Assembly: GCA_016790575.1 (NCBI GenBank)
Contig: JAEUOU010000036.1
Coordinates: 1 to 64,000 of the forward strand
DNA from: Burkholderiaceae bacterium
GTDB lineage: Bacteria; Pseudomonadota; Gammaproteobacteria; Burkholderiales; Burkholderiaceae_C
DNA length: 64,000 nt
Reading direction: 5' to 3'
A program made the position numbers and the translations under genes. The notes under the pieces were generated by a model. It did no database searches. It saw only the letters and a program-made list of their open reading frames with translations, and was not told the DNA's origin. This document shows, piece by piece, positions 36,745-45,644 of this stretch; position 1 is the first letter of the stretch; each line of letters opens with the position of its first letter.

Positions 36745-38499
36745 ATGGTGAAATTTCACGGTCGAAACTCGCTGCTGCGGTGGCTGGGCATGTTCACGGC
36801 CGCGCTGGTGCTGGGAGGCCTGGGCTGGACCATGATGGCCGGATCGGGCGCCATGGGTCAGCACGGCCGACTGGATTTCATTGTGGACAGCCGTGGCGCC
36901 ATGGACCGCCCCCCGGCGGTCGACTCGCCCCAATGGCAGACGGCCGGTGTCATGGTGCCGGTGCCCACGGCACCGGGGCAGCTGTGGCTGCGCTGGAGCG
37001 CTCCGCCCGTGCCGGCCGCGGGCGTTGACTACGCCTTCAGTCTCGATTTCGCCGGGATTTCCCGCTTGCAGGTGTGGGAGGCGTCACCCCAGGGCCTGGT
37101 GCCCACCGAGCGGGCGGGCGCCAGCTATCCGCGTCGACCAACGGATTTGCCCGGGCGCATTCCCGTCGTGCGGATATTTGCCGAGGCCACCCCGACCGTG
37201 GTGGTTCTCAGTGCCCAATCCAAACTGCCGCTGGAGCTGCGCTGGCGTGCGGAGCCGGTGGTGGACTACCAGCGCTGGCTGCAAAGTGATGCGTACGCCA
37301 TGGGCCTGCTGGTCGGGCTCAGCCTGCTGTCCTTGTGGCTGGTGGCCTTGCTCGGCGATATCCGTTGGGATCGGGTGCTGGCGTCGGCCCTGGCGTTGAC
37401 CTCGGCGGCGTTCTGTTTCCAGCTGGTCACCCTCGGCCTGGCCCAAGAACTTCTGTGGCCCCAACACCCGGGGCTGACCGACCTGGCGCAGACCGTGTCG
37501 GTCGCGGCGCTGTATCTGGCGCTGCTGTGGCTGCTGGTGACCGTGACGGATGAGCACCCCCGCAGCCGGGCCAATTCGCTGGCGCTGTGGGCGATGATGG
37601 TGGCGTCGGTGATCGGTCTGGGCGTCGCCCATCTGTTTGGCGCGGAAGCGGCCAGTCGCACCGGCGATGGCCTGTTTGCCGTGATTATGGCCCTGGCCAT
37701 CTGGACGCTGGTGGCATCGGCCCGCCGCGGCAACCGCCACAGCGCGGCGGTGGGCTGGTCGCTGGTGCCCGCCTTGGTCGGCGGCACCATCCAGGTGCTG
37801 CGGGAAAGTGGTGTGGTCGTCCACGCCCACTGGATCATGGCGTATGCCACCCAGATCGGCGCGATCGTTACCGTGCCGCTGATGTGGACCGTCATCGCCC
37901 GCCGCGCCCGCGACCTGCGCGACGTCGCCATGCAGGCTGCCGGGGGCCAGCAGACCGACCCGCTGACCGGCCTGGTCCATGAGCGGGTCGCCCGCCTGCG
38001 CCTGGATCGCCTGGTCAGCCGCTGCAAACGCTTCAATCACCAGGGTGGACTGCTGATGATCAGCCTGCACAACCTGGACGACATCCAGGCCGAGCGCGGC
38101 CGGCAGGTGGCCGAAACCGCGCTGCTGCTGGCGGCGTCGCGGGTGCGATCCATTGTCGATTCCTGCGACACGGCGGCGCGCTGGGCGGGCACCCGTTTTG
38201 TGGTGCTGATCGAAGGCCCGATCAACGAAGACAAGCTCATCGAGATCGCCACCCGGGTCATCGCCCACGGTCTGCGCCGCGGCAACGAAATGACCATCGG
38301 CTCACTGCTGCGTTTTCAGGTGGCCGGCTCGCTGGTGACCGGCACGGAAACCGATACCGCCCTGTTGCTGCGCCGTGCCGGCGAGGCACTGGATTACATG
38401 CACGCCCACCCGGAGCGCAAGGCCATCCGCATCCTCAAGACCACAGCGGATCTCGCATCGCAGACCGGGCCTTTCGACCCGGTCGCCACCAACTACTGA
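36745..38499 (+). CDS. 7TM-DISM receptor-like protein with degenerate GGDEF domain
   Basis: 584 residues. An N-terminal membrane helix (~11-33), a periplasmic beta-rich 7TMR-DISM-type sensor domain (~45-175), seven hydrophobic helices (~183-390), a linker, then a GGDEF-like domain (~402-570) starting with D-P-L-T-G-L. In active diguanylate cyclases the signature is GGDEF; here the same place (481-485) is A-G-T-R-F, and the metal-binding strand reads L-M-I-S-L-H-N-L-D-D instead of a D-x-D-x-F form. It is therefore predicted to be catalytically dead, acting as a signal-transducing or GTP/c-di-GMP-binding module. It stands alone, between the PAP gene and a hydrolase gene. Confidence 0.82.
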   Translation: MVKFHGRNSLLRWLGMFTAALVLGGLGWTMMAGSGAMGQHGRLDFIVDSRGAMDRPPAVDSPQWQTAGVMVPVPTAPGQLWLRWSAPPVPAAGVDYAFSLDFAGISRLQVWEASPQGLVPTERAGASYPRRPTDLPGRIPVVRIFAEATPTVVVLSAQSKLPLELRWRAEPVVDYQRWLQSDAYAMGLLVGLSLLSLWLVALLGDIRWDRVLASALALTSAAFCFQLVTLGLAQELLWPQHPGLTDLAQTVSVAALYLALLWLLVTVTDEHPRSRANSLALWAMMVASVIGLGVAHLFGAEAASRTGDGLFAVIMALAIWTLVASARRGNRHSAAVGWSLVPALVGGTIQVLRESGVVVHAHWIMAYATQIGAIVTVPLMWTVIARRARDLRDVAMQAAGGQQTDPLTGLVHERVARLRLDRLVSRCKRFNHQGGLLMISLHNLDDIQAERGRQVAETALLLAASRVRSIVDSCDTAARWAGTRFVVLIEGPINEDKLIEIATRVIAHGLRRGNEMTIGSLLRFQVAGSLVTGTETDTALLLRRAGEALDYMHAHPERKAIRILKTTADLASQTGPFDPVATNY

Positions 38500-38608
38500 A
38501 CCGCTGGGGCACGCGCCCCGACACCGCGCGCGCGGCGCTCGGCACGGCCTCTTTTCGGCACCACAGCGGTGACAGCCGCCGGCGCCTGCCGCGGCGATAC
38601 TTGCCCGC

Positions 38609-39544
38609 ATGACTTCTGTTGCTCCCACCCCGCCGCTGCCGCCGGGCATGACGGTGTTCCAGCGCGGCTGGCTGTCGTCCAACAACATCCTGTTCCAGGG
38701 GCAGGAAGGCGCCGCGCTGGTCGACAGCGGCTACGCCAGCCATGCCGGCCAGACCGTGGCCCTGGTGCGCCAGGCGCTGGGCGCTCAGCCGCTGCGGCGC
38801 CTGATCAACACCCACCTGCACAGCGACCATGTCGGCGGCAACGCCGCGCTGCAGGCCGCCTGGCCGGGGCTGCACACCGCCATTCCGCCCGGGCTGGCGT
38901 CCCAGGTGCGCGCCTGGGACCCGGTGGCGCTGACCTACGAACCCACCGGCCAGGTCTGCCCGCGCTTTGCCATCGACGACGTGCTCACCCCGGGGCAGAC
39001 GCTGCTGCTGGCCGGGCGCGACTGGCAGGTTCACGCCGCGCCGGGGCACGACCCGCACGCGGTGGTGCTGTTCGAGCCGCTCTCGCGCACGCTGATCTCG
39101 GCCGACGCGCTGTGGGAGCGCGGCTTTGGCGTGGTCTTTCCGGAGCTGGAAGGCGAGCAGGCCTTCGACGAGGTCGGCCAGACGCTGGACCTGATCGAAA
39201 CCCTGGCCCCCGCCGTCATCGTGCCGGGCCATGGCGCGGTCTTCACCGACCTGGCGGGTGCGCTGGCCATTGCCCGCGAGCGCCTGCACGCTTACCGCGC
39301 CGACCCGCCCCGCCACAGCCGCCACGCCGCCAAGGTGCTGCTGAAATTCAAGCTGCTGGAGTGGCAGACCCGCCCCGAAGCCGAGGTGCTGGCCTGGGCC
39401 CTCGCCACGCCGTATTTCCGCCTGATCCACAGCCGCCTGCCCGACGCCCCCCCGCTGCCCGCCTGGACCACCGGCCTGCTCGACGACCTGGTCCGCGCCG
39501 GCGCCGCCGAACGCCAGGCCGACCTGCTGCACAACCGCGACTGA
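38609..39544 (+). CDS. Metallo-beta-lactamase-fold hydrolase
   Basis: 311 residues. Metal-binding motif T-H-L-H-S-D-H-V-G-G (68-77), then A-P-G-H-D-P-H (third His), S-A-D-A-L-W (bridging Asp) and V-P-G-H-G (last His), so the di-metal site is complete. A C-terminal helical region (~225-311) of the kind seen in thioesterase/glyoxalase-like members may close the active site. Substrate unknown. It has a hairpin terminator 20 bp downstream, which is also the outer edge of the left direct repeat around the ATPase/TPR cassette. Confidence 0.88.
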   Translation: MTSVAPTPPLPPGMTVFQRGWLSSNNILFQGQEGAALVDSGYASHAGQTVALVRQALGAQPLRRLINTHLHSDHVGGNAALQAAWPGLHTAIPPGLASQVRAWDPVALTYEPTGQVCPRFAIDDVLTPGQTLLLAGRDWQVHAAPGHDPHAVVLFEPLSRTLISADALWERGFGVVFPELEGEQAFDEVGQTLDLIETLAPAVIVPGHGAVFTDLAGALAIARERLHAYRADPPRHSRHAAKVLLKFKLLEWQTRPEAEVLAWALATPYFRLIHSRLPDAPPLPAWTTGLLDDLVRAGAAERQADLLHNRD

Positions 39545-39563
39545 GCGGGCCCCAGAAAGCACC

Positions 39564-39722
39564 ACGGCGCCCGCAGGCGCCGCTTTTCTCGAATTCTGGA
39601 CTGTTTCTAGCCCCTACCCAGCGTCAAAAGGTCATATTTTGCTATCAGAAAAGGACTATCCGGTCGCCGGGGTCGCAACCGTTCAGGCGGCCCCGGCCTT
39701 CACCTTCAACCGCCACGCATGC
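39564..39722. repeat. Left ~159-bp direct repeat flanking the ATPase/TPR cassette
   Basis: Contains, in order: the hairpin ACGGCGCCCGCAGGCGCCG (7-bp stem, 4-nt loop, then CTTTT, a plausible terminator for the hydrolase gene), interspersed-element copy 6, and 40 bp that duplicate the last 12 codons and stop of glcB on the minus strand ([12 protein letters not shown]). It aligns to 43274-43431 with one 1-bp gap and roughly 80 percent identity by hand; the outer 19 bp are identical. No malate synthase sequence continues beyond 39722, so this is a remnant or duplicate. Confidence 0.85.
39612..39656 (-). repeat. Interspersed element, copy 6 (within left direct repeat)
   Basis: CCCTACCCAGCGTCAAAAGG, then TCATATTTTGCTATCAGAAA and AGGAC. 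Compatible frame on the minus strand reads P-F-L-I-A-K-Y-D-L-L-T-L-G-R-G. It lies 26 bp past the stop of the duplicated glcB tail, at the same spacing as copy 7 from true glcB, so it moved as part of the direct repeat. Confidence 0.82.
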
Positions 39723-39828
39723 TTTGTCGCAGTCCGAGCCTGGGCCCACAAAAGGTCATCCAAAGCGAGGGTACCCAAAAACCCGCAATAACGATGGCAC
39801 CCGTAAAATGCGCTCCGAAAGGCAATCC

Positions 39829-41172
39829 ATGACATACCAGGCATCGTCCAATATTCTGGAAGTTCTCCAGAAGATCGAGTACGAAGAGGCGTTGCCCCCC
39901 GGTGACCCCCGGTTTGTCGACACCACTTCGGCGCGCGGGAGCCAGCAGACCTTTTCCCGTCTGGCACGCAAGTTTGGCTGGGATCCCGCCAGCAAGGCTT
40001 TTTTTGCGCCCAACGAAAAGCACGTGCTTTTTTTCGGCCACATCGGCAGTGGCAAGACCACCGAACTGCGGCGCTACGCCCAGTGGTTGAACGAGTCCAA
40101 CCGCTATTACGTGGTGGAAGTCGACGTTCTGGCCAAACTCGATCGCAACAACCTGCAATACACCGAAGCCCTGATGGCCATGGCCGAGTCCTTGCTGGAA
40201 CGCATGGTGGGCGATCGCTACGCGCTGAATGACGGCGACCTTCAGCCGATGCGGGACTGGTTTGCCAAAGTCACCCGCACTCGGACCGAATCCCGTGAGT
40301 CGAACGCTGAAGTCAAGACCGGCATGGAAGCTGGCGGTGGTCTTCCGGGGCTGGTCAGGCTGTTCGCGAAATTCACCGCTGCCTTCAAGACGGGCTCCAG
40401 CCAGAAAAACGAGTGGCGACAAGACATCCGCAACCACTTCACCACGCTTGCCGCAGCCTTCAATCAGTTCATTCGCTCGATCGAGGGGATGCTGAAAGAG
40501 CAAGGCCGGGCCGAGCGCGTTCTCTTCCTGGTGGATGGCACCGACAAGATGCGGGGAGAAGACACGCAGCAGTTCTTTGTGCAGGACGCCGAGCAACTGC
40601 TGGCGATCCAGACGCTGGCGATCTACACCGCCCCGCTGGAACTCAAATACGACGGGCGCATGGGGGGCAAACTCGACGCCGACATTGTGCTGCCGATGGT
40701 CAAACTCCATGAACGGGATGGGTCTCGGTGCGAGGCGGGCTGGACGGCGCTGACCCAATTGCTGCTGTTGCGTGCCGATCGCAGCCTGTTTTCCTCCGAT
40801 GAGGTCGTCGCCAGTCTGGTCGAACACTCCGGCGGTCATCCGCGTGAGCTGCTGCGCCTGCTCAAGCTGTGCTGCGAGTTTGCCGACGCCCGCATTGATG
40901 AGGCCGTTGTGCGCCGATCCATTGCACAACTGGCGGCCGATTACCGCTATTTCCTCAAGCCGGCTGACTACGAGCTGCTGGCCGGTATCGACAGCACGCC
41001 CGAACAGGGTGGCAATGATGAAGCCGCGCAGCACCTGCTGCATCGGCTGGCGCTGTTGCAATACAACGATGGCGCTTGGCGACGCAGCCATCCGGTGATT
41101 CGCACGCTCGAAGGCTACGCGCTGGCGAAAGCGGCGCTGCCAGCGAAGGCGGCACCACCCGCCACGGCCTGA
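39829..41172 (+). CDS. STAND/AAA-like P-loop ATPase of a two-gene cassette
   Basis: 447 residues. An N-terminal stretch of ~60 residues (S-N-I-L-E-V-L-Q-K-I-E-Y-E-E-A-L-P-P) precedes Walker A F-G-H-I-G-S-G-K-T-T (69-78). Walker B is V-L-F-L-V-D-G-T-D (231-239). A sensor-like G-G-H-P-R-E-L-L-R-L-L (335-345) and a C-terminal winged-helix-like region (~370-430) follow, the order seen in STAND/ORC-type NTPases. The start was chosen at the ATG preceded by CGAAAGG; an ATG 21 bases upstream is possible. The TPR gene begins 23 bp after the stop. I do not recognise a named family. A regulatory NTPase of a conflict or signalling pair is inferred. Confidence 0.75.
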   Translation: MTYQASSNILEVLQKIEYEEALPPGDPRFVDTTSARGSQQTFSRLARKFGWDPASKAFFAPNEKHVLFFGHIGSGKTTELRRYAQWLNESNRYYVVEVDVLAKLDRNNLQYTEALMAMAESLLERMVGDRYALNDGDLQPMRDWFAKVTRTRTESRESNAEVKTGMEAGGGLPGLVRLFAKFTAAFKTGSSQKNEWRQDIRNHFTTLAAAFNQFIRSIEGMLKEQGRAERVLFLVDGTDKMRGEDTQQFFVQDAEQLLAIQTLAIYTAPLELKYDGRMGGKLDADIVLPMVKLHERDGSRCEAGWTALTQLLLLRADRSLFSSDEVVASLVEHSGGHPRELLRLLKLCCEFADARIDEAVVRRSIAQLAADYRYFLKPADYELLAGIDSTPEQGGNDEAAQHLLHRLALLQYNDGAWRRSHPVIRTLEGYALAKAALPAKAAPPATA

Positions 41173-41195
41173 CGCGTTGCCGGGCACGTGACGCG

Positions 41196-43244
41196 ATGGC
41201 CCAAGCCGGTTTTGAACTTGAGCGTCTTCGGCTGGAGCAGGCGCATGCGTTGCCGGCCTCGTGTTTCGACGACTTTCAACGACTCGTCCGTACGCTGGTT
41301 CACGGCCCGGCGTTCCAGTGGTTGCTGGTCGACGCCGCCGACGAGCGGCTGCGCCAGCAGGTCCTGGCGGCGCTCGACAAGGTCTTGATCGGGGCAGGGC
41401 TGCGGACCAGCCGTTTGCCGTTGGGGCGAAGGATTGTGGACGTCGCGACGCTGGAGCAGCGGCTGATCCGGCAGGCCACTACAGCTGACGTGGTGCATGT
41501 CGTCGGTCCGCACGGCTGGTTTGACGCGAAGCGCTGGGATGAATTCAACGTGCGCCGAGAGCGTCTGGCCTCCCGCGCGCCGGCACGTCTGGTGTTCTGG
41601 CTGGATGCTGAAGCCATCGCGCTGGCGTCCCGAGGGGCGCCCGACCTCTGGGCCTGGCGCAGCGGGGTCTATGTTTTTTCCCAAGGCGGCGCGGCAGGTT
41701 CCATGGAGCCGGTTCTGACCCTTCAAAGCGGCCCACACACGCACCCGCCCTCCGGCGTGGACGGACGCAGCATGGCGGAACGCCATCGGCGCATCGCCGA
41801 AATCCGGGGGTGGTTGGCGGCACACCCGCATGCCCCGGCCGATCTGATGGTGGCGCCGCTGGATGAACTGGGCCGCCTGTTGTTTGACCTCGGGGACTAT
41901 GACGGTGCCCTGTTGCATTGGCAGCAGCTGGAGTTGCCTTTCCACCGGCGGCGTGGCGCCGAACGAGAGGTCGCCATCACCATGGGCAAGATCGCCGACA
42001 TCCTGCAGGCGCGCGGCCAACTCGTTGAGGCCCTGCGCATTCTTCAGCGAGAAGTTCAGCCTGCCTTCGAGCGCCTGGGCGACGTGCGCTCCAAGGCCGT
42101 CACCATGGGCAAGATCGCCGACATCCTGCAGGCGCGCGGCCAACTCGATGAGGCCCTGCGCATCCACAAGGAAGATGAACTTCCCGTCTACGAGCGGCTG
42201 GGCGACGTGCGCTCCAAGGCCGTCACCATGGGCAAGATCGCCGACATCCTGCAGGCGCGCGGCCAACTCGAAGAGGCCCTGCGCATCCGCAAGGAAGATG
42301 AACTGCCCGTCTACGAGCCCCTGGGCGACGTGCGCGAGAAGGCCGTCACCATGGGCAAGATCGCCGACATCCTGCAGGCGCGCGGCCAACTCGATGAGGC
42401 CCTGCGCATCCGCAAGGAAGAACAACTGCCCGTCTTCGAGCGCCTGGGCGACGTGCGCTCCAAGGCCGTCACCATGGGCAAGATCGCCGAAATCCTGCGG
42501 GCGCGCGGCCAACTCGATGAGGCCCTGCGCATTCTTCAGCGAGAAGTTCAGCCTGCCTTTGAGCGCCTGGGCGACGTGCGCTCCAAGGCCGTCACCATGG
42601 GCAAGATCGCCGACATCCTGCAGGCGCGCGGCCAACTCGATGAGTCCCTGCGCATTCTTCAGCGAGAAGTTCAGCCTGCCTTCGAGTGCCTGGGCGACGT
42701 GCGCTCCAAGGCCGTCACCATGGGCAAGATCGCCGACATCCTGCAGGCGCGCGGCCAACTCGATGAGGCCCTGCGCATCCGCAAGGAAGAGGAACTGCCC
42801 GTCTACGAGCGGCTGGGCGACGTGCGCTCCAAGGCCGTCACCATGGGCCAGATCGCCGACATCCTGCAGGCGCGCGGCCAACTCGATGAGGCCCTGCGCA
42901 TCCGCAAGGAAGAGGAACTTCCCGTCTACGAGCGGCTGGGCGACGTGCGCTCCAAGGCCGTCACCATGGGCAAGATCGCCGACATCTTGCAGGCGCGCGG
43001 CCAACTCGATGAGGCCCTGCGCGTCCGCAAGGAAGAACAACTGCCCGTCTTCGAGCGCCTGGGCGACGTGCGCGGGCGGGCCATCACGCAAGTCCAAATC
43101 GCCATGGTGCTGTTCCGAATGGCCTTGCGGCGGCACGAGGCCGAAAGCCTGTTGCGGGAGGCGCACGTTACCTTGGCGGGCATGGGTTTGCCCGAGGCGA
43201 AGCAGGTGGCTGAGCTGATGCGCCAGCACGGCGTGCGGCCCTGA
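41196..43244 (+). CDS. TPR-array protein with N-terminal inactive P-loop-like domain, partner of the ATPase
   Basis: 682 residues. Domain 1 (~25-165) looks like an NTPase-fold domain without a Walker A; it has V-H-V-V-G-P-H-G-W-F-D, then R-L-V-F-W-L-D and A-P-D-L-W-A-W-R-S-G-V-Y, a combination I associate with TPR proteins linked to STAND ATPases. Residues ~195-260 start a helical TPR region. From residue 263 there are nine consecutive 41-residue units (M-G-K-I-A-D-I-L-Q-A-R-G-Q-L-D-E-A-L-R-I ...), then a degenerate one and a C-cap. An upstream ATG would overlap the ATPase by 97 bp; the M-A-Q-A-G start 23 bp after it is preferred. Likely the ligand-sensing or effector subunit. Confidence 0.78.
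   Translation: MAQAGFELERLRLEQAHALPASCFDDFQRLVRTLVHGPAFQWLLVDAADERLRQQVLAALDKVLIGAGLRTSRLPLGRRIVDVATLEQRLIRQATTADVVHVVGPHGWFDAKRWDEFNVRRERLASRAPARLVFWLDAEAIALASRGAPDLWAWRSGVYVFSQGGAAGSMEPVLTLQSGPHTHPPSGVDGRSMAERHRRIAEIRGWLAAHPHAPADLMVAPLDELGRLLFDLGDYDGALLHWQQLELPFHRRRGAEREVAITMGKIADILQARGQLVEALRILQREVQPAFERLGDVRSKAVTMGKIADILQARGQLDEALRIHKEDELPVYERLGDVRSKAVTMGKIADILQARGQLEEALRIRKEDELPVYEPLGDVREKAVTMGKIADILQARGQLDEALRIRKEEQLPVFERLGDVRSKAVTMGKIAEILRARGQLDEALRILQREVQPAFERLGDVRSKAVTMGKIADILQARGQLDESLRILQREVQPAFECLGDVRSKAVTMGKIADILQARGQLDEALRIRKEEELPVYERLGDVRSKAVTMGQIADILQARGQLDEALRIRKEEELPVYERLGDVRSKAVTMGKIADILQARGQLDEALRVRKEEQLPVFERLGDVRGRAITQVQIAMVLFRMALRRHEAESLLREAHVTLAGMGLPEAKQVAELMRQHGVRP
41982..43088 (+). 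repeat. Nine tandem 123-bp repeats encoding TPR units
   Basis: Units begin at 41982, 42105, 42228, 42351, 42474, 42597, 42720, 42843 and 42966, exactly 123 bp apart with no indels. Helix A is nearly invariant at DNA level. The helix-B segment comes in two alternative forms: L-Q-R-E-V-Q-P-A-F-E (units 1, 5, 6) and R/H-K-E-(E/D)-(E/Q)-L-P-V-(Y/F)-E (units 2, 3, 4, 7, 8, 9). The mosaic order and near-identity indicate recent unequal recombination or gene conversion. The repeats also create a long antisense reading frame that is not a gene. Confidence 0.95.
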
Positions 43245-43273
43245 GCGCCCGCTTTCGCCGCCTGTCAGGTCAA

Positions 43274-43431
43274 ACGGCGCCCGCAGGCGCCGTGGTGGCC
43301 AGATTTCAGCCTTTTTTGGCCTCTACCCAGCGTCAACCGGTCATGGTCTGCTATCGGATCAGGACCATCCGGCCGCCGGGGCCGCAATCGTTCAGGCGGC
43401 CCCCGCCTTCACCTTCAGCCGCCACGCGTGC
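43274..43431. repeat. Right ~158-bp direct repeat flanking the ATPase/TPR cassette
   Basis: Same order as the left repeat: ACGGCGCCCGCAGGCGCCG hairpin (here without a T-run), interspersed-element copy 7, then the true end of glcB (43392-43431, minus strand). The match to the left copy stops inside glcB about 12 codons from its stop, marking the boundary. The left repeat starts 20 bp after the hydrolase stop and this one 30 bp after the TPR gene stop, so the ~3.55 kb between the repeats is the presumed inserted module. Confidence 0.85.
43321..43365 (-). repeat. Interspersed element, copy 7 (after glcB)
   Basis: CTCTACCCAGCGTCAACCGG, then TCATGGTCTGCTATCGGATC and AGGAC. Compatible frame on the minus strand reads P-D-P-I-A-D-H-D-R-L-T-L-G-R. 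It lies 27 bp downstream of the glcB stop in glcB's direction. Confidence 0.78.
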
Positions 43432-45599
43432 AGCAGGGGTTCGGTGTAGCCGCTGGGTTGTTCCTTGCCTTTGAAGACCAGGTCGCAGGCGGCCTGGAAG
43501 GCGGCGCCGGATTCGTTGCCGACCATGGGGGTGTAGGCTGGGTCGCCGGCGTTCTGGGCGTCCACCTTGGCGGCCATGCGGGCGAAGGTGGCGCGCACCT
43601 GCGCTTCGGTGACGACACCGTGGTGCAGCCAGTTGGCCATGTGCTGGCTGCTGATGCGCAGCGTGGCGCGGTCTTCCATCAGGCCCACGTCGTTGATGTC
43701 GGGCACCTTGGAGCAGCCCACGCCCTGGTCCACCCAGCGCACCACATAGCCCAGGATGCCCTGGGCGTTGTTGTCCAGCTCCTGCTGCTTTTCGGCGTCG
43801 CTCCAGTTTGCGCTGGCCGCCACGGGAATGGTCAGCAGGCCGGTGAGCAGTTCGTCACGGGCGGCGTCGGCGTCGGTTTTTTCCAGTTCGGCCTGGATGT
43901 CGGCCACCTTGACCTGGTGGTAGTGCAGCGCGTGCAGCGTGGCGCCGGTGGGGCTGGGCACCCAGGCGGTGTTGGCGCCGGCCTTGGGGTGGGCGATCTT
44001 CTGCTGCAGCATGGCGGCCATCAGGTCGGGCATGGCCCACATGCCCTTGCCGATCTGGGCGCGCCCGCGCAGGCCGCAGGACAGGCCCACCAGCACGTTG
44101 CTCTTTTCATAGGCGGTGATCCAGGCGCTGGTCTTCATGTCGCCCTTGCGGATCATCGGGCCGGCCAGCATGGCGGTGTGCATTTCGTCGCCGGTGCGGT
44201 CCAGGAAGCCGGTGTTGATGAAGGCGACACGGCTGGCGGCGGCGGCGATGCAGGCCTTGAGGTTGACGCTGGTGCGGCGCTCTTCGTCCATGATGCCCAG
44301 CTTGACGGTGCTGTCGGCCAGGCCCAGAACGCGCTCCACGCGCGAGAACAGCTCGGCGGCAAAACCCACCTCGGCCGGGCCGTGCATCTTGGGCTTGACG
44401 ATGTAGACGCTGCCGGTGCGGCTGTTGCGGATGCCGTCCTTGCCGTGGCCCTGCAGGTCGTGCAGGGCGATGGTGGTGGTGACCATCGCGTCCATGATGC
44501 CCTCGGGGATCTCGCGCACCGCGCCCTGGGCGTCGGTCCACAGGATGGCGGGGTTGGTCATCAGGTGGCCGACGTTGCGCACGAACATCAGGCTGCGGCC
44601 ATGCAGGCGCACCTGGCCGCTGCCGTTGGGGGCGGTGTAGAGGCGGTCGGGGTTGAGGCCACGCTTGAACGTCTTGCCGCCCTTGGCGACGTCTTCGGTC
44701 AGCGTGCCCTTGAGGATGCCCAGCCAGTTGCGGTAGCCCAGCACCTTGTCGGCGGCGTCCACGGCGGCCACCGAGTCTTCCAGGTCGAGGATGGTGGACA
44801 GCGCGGCTTCCAGCACCACGTCGGCCACACCGGCCACGTCGGTCTGGCCGATGGCGGTGGCGCGGTTGATGATGATGTCCAGGTGCAGGCCGTTGTGCTG
44901 CAGCAGCACCGACGACGGGCCGGCGGCCTCGCCCTGGTAGCCGATGAACTGGGCCGGGTCTTTCAGCGCGACGCGGCGGCCGCCGGTCAGCGACACCAGC
45001 AGCTGGCCGTCCACCACGTGGTAGACGGTGGCGTCGGCATGGCTGCCTTCGGCCAGCGGGGCGGCGTCGTCCAGGAACTGGCGGGCGAAGGCAATGACTT
45101 TGGCGCCGCGCTTGTCGTTGTAGCCCGGGCCTTTTTCGCAGCCGTCGGCTTCGGGGATGGCGTCGGTGCCGTACAGCGCGTCGTACAGGCTGCCCCAGCG
45201 GGCGTTGGCGGCATTGAGCGCGTAGCGGGCGTTCAGGATCGGCACCACCAGCTGCGGGCCGGCCTGGGTGGCGAGCTCGGCGTCCACGTTGGCGGTGGTG
45301 GCCTTGGCGCCGGCGGGCTGGGGCACCAGGTAGCCGATGGTTTCGAGAAAGCTGCGGTAGCCGGCCATGTCGCGGATCGGGCCGGGGTTGGCGCGGTGCC
45401 AGGTGTCCAGCTCGGTCTGCAGGCGGTCGCGTTCGGCCAGCAGGGCGATGTTTTTGGGCGCCAGGTCGGCCACCAGGGCGTCAAAGCCGCTCCAGAACTG
45501 GTCGGCGCTGACGCCGGTGCCGGGCAGCACCTGTTCGTTGACAAAGGTGAACAGCTCGTTGGCCACTTGCAGGCGGTGGACGGTGGTGCGTGCGGTCAT
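43392..45599 (-). CDS. glcB: Malate synthase G
   Basis: 735 residues, the long monomeric malate synthase G. Condenses glyoxylate with acetyl-CoA to malate. Recognisable: N-terminal helical clasp, [11 protein letters not shown] (metal-binding E/D of the barrel), [11 protein letters not shown], the P-K-M-H-G-P-A-E-V block and [12 protein letters not shown] near the active site. A good GAGGA ribosome-binding site precedes the ATG. On the same strand, 45 bp upstream, ends a 2-haloacid dehalogenase gene, whose glycolate product would feed glyoxylate to this enzyme. Its 3' tail is duplicated on the far side of the ATPase/TPR cassette. Confidence 0.96.
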   Translation of the reverse strand: MTARTTVHRLQVANELFTFVNEQVLPGTGVSADQFWSGFDALVADLAPKNIALLAERDRLQTELDTWHRANPGPIRDMAGYRSFLETIGYLVPQPAGAKATTANVDAELATQAGPQLVVPILNARYALNAANARWGSLYDALYGTDAIPEADGCEKGPGYNDKRGAKVIAFARQFLDDAAPLAEGSHADATVYHVVDGQLLVSLTGGRRVALKDPAQFIGYQGEAAGPSSVLLQHNGLHLDIIINRATAIGQTDVAGVADVVLEAALSTILDLEDSVAAVDAADKVLGYRNWLGILKGTLTEDVAKGGKTFKRGLNPDRLYTAPNGSGQVRLHGRSLMFVRNVGHLMTNPAILWTDAQGAVREIPEGIMDAMVTTTIALHDLQGHGKDGIRNSRTGSVYIVKPKMHGPAEVGFAAELFSRVERVLGLADSTVKLGIMDEERRTSVNLKACIAAAASRVAFINTGFLDRTGDEMHTAMLAGPMIRKGDMKTSAWITAYEKSNVLVGLSCGLRGRAQIGKGMWAMPDLMAAMLQQKIAHPKAGANTAWVPSPTGATLHALHYHQVKVADIQAELEKTDADAARDELLTGLLTIPVAASANWSDAEKQQELDNNAQGILGYVVRWVDQGVGCSKVPDINDVGLMEDRATLRISSQHMANWLHHGVVTEAQVRATFARMAAKVDAQNAGDPAYTPMVGNESGAAFQAACDLVFKGKEQPSGYTEPLLHAWRLKVKAGAA

Positions 45600-45644
45600 G
45601 GGAAGGTCCTCGGTTGGAACGATTAAAAAGAAAAAAAGCGGTGA

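Noticed and set aside
39744-39761. CCCACAAAAGGTCATC as a possible twelfth, truncated element copy
   Set aside because: Only the AAAAGGTCAT core matches and the CTGGGTA and GCTAT parts are missing; too short to separate from chance.
41982-43088. CRISPR or VNTR interpretation of the 123-bp repeats
   Set aside because: Repeats are contiguous without spacers, multiples of three, and encode TPR helices in one frame.
41115-43229. 704-residue minus-strand reading frame through the TPR array
   Set aside because: It is the antisense of nine identical 123-bp repeats, which keep any stop-free frame open. The plus-strand TPR protein has real helix patterns and the upstream partner gene.
43428-45626. 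732-residue plus-strand reading frame opposite malate synthase
   Set aside because: High-GC shadow frame rich in Val/Gly/His/Ala; the minus strand encodes a complete malate synthase G.
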